Shown here: positions 7,179 through 13,557 of the stretch, one piece after another
Layout: each line of letters opens with the position of its first letter
Numbering within the stretch: position 1 is the first letter of the stretch
DNA from: Bacteroidales bacterium UBA3743
Lineage (GTDB): Bacteria; Bacteroidota; Bacteroidia; Bacteroidales; Paludibacteraceae
Direction of reading: 5' to 3'
DNA length: 16,740 bases
Assembly: GCA_002371265.1 (NCBI GenBank)
Contig: DFGT01000036.1
Location: 1 to 16,740 of the forward strand
Notes under the pieces: generated by a model
The model's input: the letters and a program-made list of their open reading frames with translations, nothing else
The model's database searches: none
What the model was told of the DNA's origin: nothing
Made by a program: the position numbers and the translations under genes

Positions 7179-8501
7179 ATGGATATGGATTTCACTGTAA
7201 AAACATTAGGAGAGTGCAGGATTAAGACTCCTCTTCATTTGTCGAAAGTTAAGGGCGACGGTATATATGATTTCGTTGAGGATGGTGAGCGTGTGCTTTA
7301 CTCTTCTTCTCTTCGTGAAGTGATGAATTCCGTTAAGAATGGCGAAGATCTGGTCTCTTTCGAAAAACCAGGTCCGAAGGAATTGATATATTTCGAGCCT
7401 GCGAAGACGAAGGTCGCAATCGTGACTTGTGGTGGCTTGTGCCCTGGATTGAACAATGTGATCCGTGGTTTGGTGACACATCTCTACAACCGTTACGGTG
7501 TGACGAATATTGTCGGTGTTCAATATGGTTACGCTGGTTTGAATCCTGATCTTCAGATTCCATTCATTGATTTGAATCCAGACTTGGTGGATGATATTCA
7601 CAAGGATGGTGGTAGTATGTTGGCTTCTTCCCGTGGACAACAACCTTATGAAATAATCGTCGACACTTTGGAAAGAAACAACATCAATATTTTGTTCTGT
7701 GTCGGTGGCGACGGTACTCTAAAAGGTGCCCACGGTATTTATAAGGAGATTGAGAAACGTGGTTTGAAGATCGCTGTGGCTGGTGTCCCTAAGACTATTG
7801 ATAACGATATCAACTTGATTGAGAAGTCTTTTGGATTCGAGTCTGCTTTCACTGCCGCTCAAAGCATCATCCTAAACGCCCACTACGAGGCTAAGGGTGC
7901 TATCAACGGTGTGGCATTGGTGAAACTGATGGGCCGCGACTCTGGTTTCATCGCTGCTAACGTGGCTTTGGCTGTGCCTGATGTGAATTTCTGTCTGATT
8001 CCTGAGATGGATTTCGACTTGGACAATCCTGAGACACAAAACGGTTTCTTGAATCTTTTGGAAAAACGTTTGGAACGTAAGAAACATGCTGTTGTTGTCG
8101 TGGCTGAAGGTGCTGGACAACAGTTCTTCCAGGGTGAACGTAAGAAGGATGCTTCTGGCAATATCCTGCACGAGGATATAGGTGTCTTTATGAAAAACCA
8201 GATCACTGAGTATTTCAACAAGAAAAATATTCCGATCTGTGTGAAGTATATCGACCCAAGTTATATCATCCGCAGCATTCCTGCAAATGCTAACGACAGT
8301 AAGTTCTGTGAGCAGTTGACTCACAATGCTGTCCACGCAGCGATGGCTGGACGTACTGATTTTGTCGTCGGTTACTGGAATGGCTCATTCACTTTGTTGC
8401 CAATCGAAGCTGCCACAGCACAACGTAAGAAGGTCAATCTTGAAGGCGAGTTCTGGTGGAGCGTCGTCGAGGCTACAGGTCAGCCTTTGGTGATGAAATA
8501 A
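7179..8501 (+). CDS. pfk: 6-phosphofructokinase, group II (ATP- or PPi-dependent)
   Basis: 440 aa; phosphorylates fructose 6-phosphate to fructose 1,6-bisphosphate in cytosolic glycolysis. A family-typical N-terminal extension of about 75 residues precedes the core. The core shows VTCGGLCPGLNNVIR (83-97), GGDGT (176-180), PKTIDND (204-210, with the catalytic Asp in TIDND) and MGRDSGF. Phosphoryl-donor specificity is usually read at the residues matching E. coli Gly104 and Gly124. Here the first is Gly (GGDGT), as in ATP enzymes, and the second is Lys (PKT), as in PPi enzymes. This mixed pair occurs in clade X enzymes such as the trypanosome PFK, which uses ATP, so ATP use is likely but not certain. 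The gene is monocistronic, with its own promoter and a strong terminator. Confidence 0.92.
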   Translation: MDMDFTVKTLGECRIKTPLHLSKVKGDGIYDFVEDGERVLYSSSLREVMNSVKNGEDLVSFEKPGPKELIYFEPAKTKVAIVTCGGLCPGLNNVIRGLVTHLYNRYGVTNIVGVQYGYAGLNPDLQIPFIDLNPDLVDDIHKDGGSMLASSRGQQPYEIIVDTLERNNINILFCVGGDGTLKGAHGIYKEIEKRGLKIAVAGVPKTIDNDINLIEKSFGFESAFTAAQSIILNAHYEAKGAINGVALVKLMGRDSGFIAANVALAVPDVNFCLIPEMDFDLDNPETQNGFLNLLEKRLERKKHAVVVVAEGAGQQFFQGERKKDASGNILHEDIGVFMKNQITEYFNKKNIPICVKYIDPSYIIRSIPANANDSKFCEQLTHNAVHAAMAGRTDFVVGYWNGSFTLLPIEAATAQRKKVNLEGEFWWSVVEATGQPLVMK

Positions 8502-8521
8502 ATCAGTATCAAGAAAAAAAT

Positions 8522-8555
8522 AAACCGAGCTATTCTTCGTGAATCAGCTCGGTTT
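8522..8555. terminator. Bidirectional intrinsic terminator between convergent genes
   Basis: AAACCGAGCT (8522-8531) and AGCTCGGTTT (8546-8555) form a perfect 10-bp stem with a 14-nt loop. T-rich sequence follows on the plus strand and the A-run at 8514-8520 supplies a T-tract on the minus strand. It serves the phosphofructokinase and the NUDIX gene. Confidence 0.88.
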
Positions 8556-8606
8556 TTGTTTTCCATACGTCACCAAAATAAGTATGGACGTTTTGAATGA
8601 TTGTTT

Positions 8607-9284
8607 TCAAAAGACGTTTCTGTTGTTGATCTGCTCTCTGTATTTCTCTTCGTCGAACATATAGAGAGTTCCTGGGCGTCCCACTCCTTGTACACGCTCC
8701 TCCGTCGGCACAACATAACCGAGCTGAAGCATTTTCTTATTGAAATTGCGACGATCCAACTCTTTGCCAATGACTGCCTCGTAGATAGTCTGCAACTGTG
8801 TCATTGTGAATGTTTCGTTTAGAAGATGGAACACAAGAGGCTCATATATAATCTTCCAGCGTAGTTTGTCTAATGCCATTTTAATGATCTCCTCATGGTC
8901 GAATGCAAGTTCCGGCAATTTGTCCACAGGATACCATTGTGCTTTTGCCGCATCGTCGCCAGCAACGACTGAATAATCGTCCTGACGAATAAAAGCAAGG
9001 AATGCAATTGTCATCACTCGTTCACGAGGGTCACGATCCACTGCTGTAAACGAGTGGAATTGTTCTAGATAAATATCTTCCACTCCCGTCTCCTCTTTTA
9101 GTTCACGCAACGCACCATCCTCAGCTGTCTCATTTATGTTGATGAAACCGCCTGGCAGAGCCCAAGATCCTTTGTATGGTTCAATACCTCTATTGATTAG
9201 CAACAGATTGAGTGATTTGCCGTCGAATCCAAAAACTACAGCGTCCGCAGTGACCGCTGGGTGGGGATATTCATATGTATACAT
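8607..9284 (-). CDS. NUDIX-domain transcriptional regulator (NrtR/AraR-like)
   Basis: I choose the ATG at 9284 (MYTYEYPHPAV), giving 225 aa. An upstream in-frame ATG would add 29 Cys/Phe-rich residues that run through the promoter element and are not family-like. The Nudix box is complete at residues 46-68 (G-x5-E-x7-RELKEETGV), inside a hydrolase fold that opens with VTADAVVFGF. The last 80 or so residues (FTMTQLQTIYEAVIG, then GVGRPGTLYMF) form the winged helix characteristic of NrtR-type NUDIX regulators. In Bacteroidetes such proteins control sugar or NAD metabolism genes; AraR of Bacteroides is one example. The effector here is unknown. With an intact Nudix box it may also hydrolyse a nucleotide-sugar-type ligand. 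It is transcribed towards the phosphofructokinase from its own promoter. Confidence 0.87.
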   Translation of the reverse strand: MYTYEYPHPAVTADAVVFGFDGKSLNLLLINRGIEPYKGSWALPGGFININETAEDGALRELKEETGVEDIYLEQFHSFTAVDRDPRERVMTIAFLAFIRQDDYSVVAGDDAAKAQWYPVDKLPELAFDHEEIIKMALDKLRWKIIYEPLVFHLLNETFTMTQLQTIYEAVIGKELDRRNFNKKMLQLGYVVPTEERVQGVGRPGTLYMFDEEKYREQINNRNVF

Positions 9285-9312
9285 AGCAGTTCTTATTTGT
9301 TGTTGGACAATG

Positions 9313-9320
9313 CAAAAATA
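9313..9320 (-). promoter_or_regulatory. Bacteroidetes -7 element of the NUDIX regulator gene
   Basis: The minus strand reads TATTTTTG, a perfect TAnnTTTG, 28 bp before the chosen ATG at 9284. No convincing -33 TTTG is seen. Its position supports the 9284 start over the longer ORF. Confidence 0.5.
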
Positions 9321-9440
9321 CAGATATTTTCTAAAAAAGCACTCTTTTATTGTTGGTTTTACACAAAACATCGAAACTGCATATTTTCTATGATTTTTTT
9401 TGTGGCGAGCTTGCTTAATCCATTGTGATATATTTGAAAA

Positions 9441-9474
9441 AAATCGAGAATGTGCATATGCATATTCTCGATTT
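9441..9474 (-). terminator. Intrinsic terminator after the secreted protein pair
   Basis: A 34-bp almost perfect palindrome, AAATCGAGAATGTGCAT followed by ATGCATATTCTCGATTT; the single discrepancy is a G-T wobble. On the minus strand it runs directly into seven T residues, so it terminates the 10043-11137/9525-10046 operon. Confidence 0.85.
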
Positions 9475-9524
9475 GTTTACATCATTTTTCTTTGTTTTGA
9501 AGGGGCTTCCTTCCCCTACATTTT

Positions 9525-10046
9525 TTATTTGAACTTTTTCTCTTCTTTAGCTTTCAACTTGCCTTTTTTGAAGTCTTTTAGCAGAGAGTCAGTATATTTG
9601 TCGGATCCTGTGATTGACTTGTTTTTGTCGTAGTAGTTCAGCATCTTGCTGAGTGCGAAGTAGTGCATGTCGAAGTTGTGGTCTTTCTGTTTGTTTTCTA
9701 AACAGTAAATAATGCAACCTGCCATATATGCCCCCATAAGTTGAATAGATATGTCCTTATCTTGGCAATGCATAAATGGACTTATTTCATGACTGACAGT
9801 GAACAAAATTTCATCAGATGCTTCTACCCAAACAAACATGTATTTTGCTGCTAATCTCGATTCATAGATGTCGGCTGGAAGTTCGGCATCCAAGTAAAAA
9901 TTTGCCGTCTTCAACGCAATGTCGTTGTCTTTGCGACATTCGTCTGCATTTGCATACTTCTCAATTTGCAGAATTGTGAAGTCTGGTTTGGCGAAACTGG
10001 CAACAGCTATAAACGCCGTGATTAGGAGTGAAAAAACTTTTTTCAT
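9525..10046 (-). CDS. Secreted protein of unknown function
   Basis: 173 aa. The N-terminus MKKVFSLLITAFIAVASFA is a Sec signal peptide with likely cleavage after residue 19. The mature part is predicted mainly helical, with several Tyr/Met-rich stretches (MHYFALSKMLNYY) and a very basic tail (KDFKKGKLKAKEEKKFK). Cys residues occur but show no motif I recognise. The start overlaps the stop of the upstream TPR gene by ATGA, so the two are translationally coupled. The upstream coding end AAGAAAGGAACC probably supplies the ribosome site. It ends at a strong hairpin terminator. The coupling suggests that the two products act together in the periplasm or at the envelope. I do not recognise a family. 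Confidence 0.8.
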   Translation of the reverse strand: MKKVFSLLITAFIAVASFAKPDFTILQIEKYANADECRKDNDIALKTANFYLDAELPADIYESRLAAKYMFVWVEASDEILFTVSHEISPFMHCQDKDISIQLMGAYMAGCIIYCLENKQKDHNFDMHYFALSKMLNYYDKNKSITGSDKYTDSLLKDFKKGKLKAKEEKKFK

Positions 10047-11137
10047 TGTGGTTCCTTTCTTATTATTAGTTTATTTTCATTTGGCTCGAACGGATTTTTT
10101 GTCATCCAAGCTTTGTACGCATCGAGAGTTTTCTGATTCTCTTCGTTGGCAACGTATGTTTTGTACTCGTCGGCATAGACATCTTTGAACAGATCCATTG
10201 TGTAAGCTTCGAAGTAACCAGCGTCGATCACTTTCTTCTGGTATTCAAACAAATAGTTCGGATATTTATCTTTCCAGTCATCATATGCGTCTGCTGCTAC
10301 TTTACGGATCTCTATGAAATCAGATATTGTAATAGTATCTCTTTTTTCAGATTTTAATTTGTCAACAGCGGATGATTTAAGAATTTCCAATTCGTAAAGC
10401 ATTTCGAACGGAATGATAAGGTTCAGCCCCTTTATGTTGACTGTGTGCTGTTGGGTAAGTGACACATGGAGGGTGTCATTTTCCAGTTTAATTGCCTGCC
10501 CAAGACGTTTTACCATTGCATCCTGTATGGCGACATTTCTTTGTCCTTTTTCCAATAGAAGGAATGTTTCTCCATAGATTAGCCCCCAAATAGGTTCGGT
10601 TGATCCTAAAAACAGAGCACTTGCGCGGTAGTATGGAGATGAGTATGCCGGCTCTACTTCCATCGCCTTTTCATATAAGTTTATAGCTCCATTGGGATCA
10701 TTCTCCATAAGCATGATATTTCCTTTTTCCATATAAAGGCATCCTGCTTTGGGAAATTTCTTCAATCCTTTGTCATAGCTTGCAATCGCTTTCTTACGGT
10801 TGCCCATATAGTCATGCACGTTTCCCTGTAGTTGGAAGAGTTTGTCTTCAACGTCGGAATTGCGTTCTATCTTTTGTGTGATTTTTAGGGCTTCTGCATA
10901 TTCTCCTTTTGCTACTTTGGCCAATGCCAATTCGTAGTTTATTATATAGCTTTTAGGGTTGTCGGCAAGCAGATTGTTGTATATTTCGATGGCAATGTCG
11001 GGCTTGTTGTTGTCGTAATAGCTTATGGCTTTCTGCATCTCATCCTTTTCGAAATCGCTCAGCCCGGATTTCTTTGCGTTTGCTGTCAAACTGCCTAAAA
11101 AAAGCAACGATGCAATTAGGATTTTAGTTGTATTCAT
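10043..11137 (-). CDS. Secreted TPR-repeat protein
   Basis: 364 aa. Signal peptide MNTTKILIASLLFLGSLTANA (1-21). About four tetratricopeptide repeats follow, roughly residues 33-62, 67-90, 98-131 and 132-165. They carry typical TPR spacing: Gly/Ala at helix contacts, and Pro at repeat ends (ADNP, KKFP, VEP). The C-terminal half (about 190-364) is non-repetitive and mixed; it contains LNLIIPFEMLYELEIL and a Tyr-rich segment (DDWKDKYPNYLFEY). No enzyme motif is seen. A periplasmic scaffold or protein-binding role is likely from the TPRs. It is the first gene of a two-gene operon with a recognisable promoter 59 bp upstream, and overlaps the next gene by 4 bp. Confidence 0.85.
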   Translation of the reverse strand: MNTTKILIASLLFLGSLTANAKKSGLSDFEKDEMQKAISYYDNNKPDIAIEIYNNLLADNPKSYIINYELALAKVAKGEYAEALKITQKIERNSDVEDKLFQLQGNVHDYMGNRKKAIASYDKGLKKFPKAGCLYMEKGNIMLMENDPNGAINLYEKAMEVEPAYSSPYYRASALFLGSTEPIWGLIYGETFLLLEKGQRNVAIQDAMVKRLGQAIKLENDTLHVSLTQQHTVNIKGLNLIIPFEMLYELEILKSSAVDKLKSEKRDTITISDFIEIRKVAADAYDDWKDKYPNYLFEYQKKVIDAGYFEAYTMDLFKDVYADEYKTYVANEENQKTLDAYKAWMTKNPFEPNENKLIIRKEPQ

Positions 11138-11196
11138 AATGAAATTTTTGTGTTGTCGTTATTGTCGGTACGAGTCAAAACATATATCGCACTCCA

Positions 11197-11204
11197 CAAA
11201 TGTA
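11197..11204 (-). promoter_or_regulatory. Bacteroidetes -7 element of the TPR operon
   Basis: The minus strand reads TACATTTG, a perfect TAnnTTTG, leaving a leader of roughly 50 nt before the ATG at 11137. The -33 match is poor. Confidence 0.5.
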
Positions 11205-11282
11205 AAACAAATATTGTTTGATTCCTAATAATTGTACGTTTTGCTTGATTCTTGACCTGAATTTGGAGTGAGATGGTTTTAC

Positions 11283-11320
11283 AAAAAATCGTGTGCATCT
11301 AATGACACACACGATTTTTT
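11283..11320 (-). terminator. Terminator of the thiamine gene cluster
   Basis: AAAAAATCGTGTG (11283-11295) pairs with CACACGATTTTTT (11308-11320), a 13-bp perfect stem with a 12-nt loop that ends in a T-run on either strand. It lies 50 bp after the thiH stop and before the next minus-strand promoter, so thi transcription should end here. Confidence 0.88.
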
Positions 11321-11350
11321 ATAGTGAAGAATTGAGATTTTCCAACAGTT

Positions 11351-11374
11351 ACGAATTATGCATTATGAATTATT
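11351..11374. repeat. Palindromic AT repeat spanning the thiH stop
   Basis: The plus strand reads GAATTATGCATTATGAATTATT with one internal palindrome (AATTATGCATTATGAATT is near-symmetric). Its last 14 bases, CATTATGAATTATT, recur exactly at 13544-13557 across the thiC stop. The thiH stop codon (11370-11372) is part of the repeat. Confidence 0.6.
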
Positions 11375-12482
11375 GCAACACCTGATCCCAATCTTTCCAA
11401 ACAGGTTCTCTTCCCATTTTCTTCAACGCATTCATCACCTCTACTGCAGTTCGCTCGTCTGAGACGTGGAATTGCTCAAGTGCCTGTGGATAAGAGAAAT
11501 AGCCGCCTGGCTCGGTTTTGCTCTCTGCAGACATTGTTGTCACTCCCAGTGTCGCCATGTTGTCGCGGATATTGGCTGGTTCACGTGTCGAGTAGCTGAT
11601 GTCGATATCGTGGTCGAAGATGCGGAATGCGAATGTCAACTGTGCAAGCTCTTTGTCGCTCATGATGACGTTGGGCTGGAATCCTCCGTTTTCTGCCACA
11701 CGCATACGCGGAAAATTGACACTGTATTTTGTCTTCCAGTAGTTTTTCTCCAAGTAGCGGACATGGTATGCCATCATTGTCATATCCGTACGCCAATCTT
11801 CAAGACCTACCAACACTCCCATGCCGATGGAGTGCACTCCTGCCTGAGCCATACGGTCGAATCCATTCAGTCGCCACTCAAATTTCGACTTCATTCCACG
11901 TGGGTGGTAAACGTTGTATCTTGCCTTGTTATATGTCTCCTGGAAACAGATGACTCCGCTCAAACCATGGTCGCATAGCTCAGCATATTCTTCTGTTGCA
12001 AGTGGCATGACCTCAATTTTGATGTTGGCAAAATATTTCTTGGCTATGTCGATGGCATTTGCAAGGTAGGCGACGCCAGCCTTTGCCGGGTTCTCTCCCG
12101 TCACCATCAGGATATTCTCGAATGGGGCAAGCTTCTTGATTGCTTTAAACTCATTTTCTATCTCTTCCATTGTGAGAATCGTGCGTGCCATTGGATTCTG
12201 AATGTGAAATCCGCAGTAGACGCATGAATTGGTGCATGAGTTTGTCAGATACAATGGAATGAACATTGATATTGTCTTGCCGAAACGTTCGAGTGTGATT
12301 TGTCGGCTCTTCAATGCCATCTGCTCCAAATATGGTTCGGCTGCAGGTGAGATGAGAGCCATGAAATCATCTACTGTTAGTCTGTCTTTAGCCAAGGCCC
12401 GACGCACATCAGCGTCTGTCTTTGCATAGATGGATTTCGTAGTGTCATCCCACGAAATCTTCTCTAATTCATCTGAAAACAT
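11370..12482 (-). CDS. thiH: 2-iminoacetate (dehydroglycine) synthase ThiH
   Basis: 370 aa, the usual ThiH length. This radical SAM enzyme cleaves tyrosine to dehydroglycine (2-iminoacetate) and p-cresol; dehydroglycine is then used by ThiG to form the thiazole phosphate of thiamine. The [4Fe-4S]-binding CxxxCxxC motif is intact at C83, C87 and C90 (SCTNSCVYCGF). It is followed by the GGE-like MVTGENPAK and, further on, the family block HPRGMKSKFEWRLNG. The N-terminal DDFMALISPAAEPYLEQMA also matches ThiH. It is the last gene of the cluster, starting 7 bp after the EamA transporter stop and followed by a terminator. Use of ThiH rather than the oxygen-requiring glycine oxidase ThiO is typical of anaerobes. 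Confidence 0.96.
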   Translation of the reverse strand: MFSDELEKISWDDTTKSIYAKTDADVRRALAKDRLTVDDFMALISPAAEPYLEQMALKSRQITLERFGKTISMFIPLYLTNSCTNSCVYCGFHIQNPMARTILTMEEIENEFKAIKKLAPFENILMVTGENPAKAGVAYLANAIDIAKKYFANIKIEVMPLATEEYAELCDHGLSGVICFQETYNKARYNVYHPRGMKSKFEWRLNGFDRMAQAGVHSIGMGVLVGLEDWRTDMTMMAYHVRYLEKNYWKTKYSVNFPRMRVAENGGFQPNVIMSDKELAQLTFAFRIFDHDIDISYSTREPANIRDNMATLGVTTMSAESKTEPGGYFSYPQALEQFHVSDERTAVEVMNALKKMGREPVWKDWDQVLQ

Positions 12483-12489
12483 ACCTTGT

Positions 12490-13374
12490 TTATTTGTTTT
12501 GTTTATTGTTTGCGATTATTAAACCTATAAATATCAGCAGTGTGCCTGCAACAACCCAGATTGTTATTTCGTTTGTGAAAAAAATGGCTGCTGCCACTGC
12601 GGAAATTATTGGAAGAAGATAAAGAAAATTGTTTGTGTTGGCTGCTCCGACCTTGTTGAACGACAAATTCCAAAGCCACAGGCTGGCTCCACTTGCTATT
12701 AGTCCAAGGTAGAGTGCTCCGACAATATGAGCCCATTCCAGATTCTCCCATGTCTTTGCCAGCGACGGTGCGTCATTGTCGAATAGGAGTAGGGGAAGTA
12801 TTGTGATGGTGCCATAAAAAAACAATCTTCGTGTGGTCTGCAATTCCGTCACCTCTTTTGGCATAATGGTCAATAGAACTGAATATATCGACCATGATAT
12901 TACCGATAAAAAGGCGATGAAATCACCCAACGGACTTAGTTTAAGCACAAATACTCCGTTGAATACGACGCAGGCAACACCAGCGAGTGCTATCAGACTG
13001 CCAAACACAAACTTCTTCGTCAGTTTCATCGTTCCTAGAATGATGCATCCTAACGCTGAAAAAATTGGCACTGTGGCACAAATCAGGCTGACGTTTGTGG
13101 CTCCAGTGAGTCGCAATGCACTATATTCAAGGAAAAAGTAAAGGCTGCCTCCCGACAATGCGATGAGGAACATCTTCAATTCCGTCTTAGAAAACTCCAT
13201 CTTGTATGGTTTCGGGCAAATGATGCACAATGCGATGTATGCCATCAAAAACCTGCAAAAGATGAGTTGGAACGGCGACACACCTGCCTCAAGAATCGAC
13301 TTCGAGATCACGAATGTCGTTCCCCAGATTATAGAAACTATAAGCGCAGGAGCGTATTTTAATGCGTAATGCAT
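12490..13374 (-). CDS. EamA/DMT-family transporter within the thiamine cluster
   Basis: 294 aa with about ten hydrophobic segments in two EamA halves. It opens with ALKYAPALIVSIIWGTTFVISK, the family's IWGTTF signature; the second half starts near GDFIAFLSVISWSIYSVLL. DMT proteins are inner-membrane exporters or importers of small metabolites; substrate cannot be read from the sequence. It sits between thiC (178 bp upstream) and thiH (7 bp downstream), all on the minus strand, so transport of thiamine or a precursor or by-product is possible. The start codon and first five codons (ATGCATTACGCATTA) are made of the same AT-repeat motif seen at the neighbouring gene ends, suggesting that the gene was inserted here. 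Confidence 0.9.
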   Translation of the reverse strand: MHYALKYAPALIVSIIWGTTFVISKSILEAGVSPFQLIFCRFLMAYIALCIICPKPYKMEFSKTELKMFLIALSGGSLYFFLEYSALRLTGATNVSLICATVPIFSALGCIILGTMKLTKKFVFGSLIALAGVACVVFNGVFVLKLSPLGDFIAFLSVISWSIYSVLLTIMPKEVTELQTTRRLFFYGTITILPLLLFDNDAPSLAKTWENLEWAHIVGALYLGLIASGASLWLWNLSFNKVGAANTNNFLYLLPIISAVAAAIFFTNEITIWVVAGTLLIFIGLIIANNKQNK

Positions 13375-13439
13375 AATGCAAAATTATAAATTAGTGTCTC
13401 GTTAAATGATGTTGACCATTCCAAACATGAGGATTGTTA

Positions 13440-13557
13440 AGGGCGGAACGCCCTAACCTCCACGTCCCTACCGCGAACCCGTAGGGTGAGCGTTTTTTGA
13501 TATGTGCTTGCATTGTGCTCGCACAATAGGAGCGGCTATACCTCATTATGAATTATT
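13440..13557. repeat. Palindrome-rich intergenic element between thiC and the transporter
   Basis: Three separate hairpins are packed here: AGGGCG-GAA-CGCCCT (13440-13454), CCCTAC/GTAGGG with a 9-nt loop (13466-13486) and ATTGTGC-TC-GCACAAT (13512-13527). The GC-rich, clustered palindromes stand out in an AT-rich gap, and the element ends in the CATTATGAATTATT repeat. None is followed by a T-tract in the direction of thi transcription, so they are not simple terminators for thiC. A REP-like repeat or an mRNA-stabilising structure fits better. Confidence 0.5.

Noticed and set aside
7206..7643. Long antisense ORFs within the phosphofructokinase gene (also 7872-8336)
   Set aside because: Shadow frames of a strongly conserved enzyme on the other strand; no signal or family resemblance.
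9285..9371. 29-residue N-terminal extension of the NUDIX protein from an upstream ATG
   Set aside because: The extension is Cys/Phe-rich, overlaps the TAnnTTTG element and is not typical of the family; MYTYEYPHPAV is the natural start.
11466..11978. 170-codon plus-strand ORF opposite thiH
   Set aside because: Antisense shadow of thiH; Cys/His-rich low-complexity product with no supporting start signal.
13379..13386. TAATTTTG on the minus strand, a perfect TAnnTTTG just before the EamA gene
   Set aside because: It ends 4 bp from the ATG, which would place the transcript start in the start codon, and no -33 element is seen; part of an AT-rich repeat, so probably chance.
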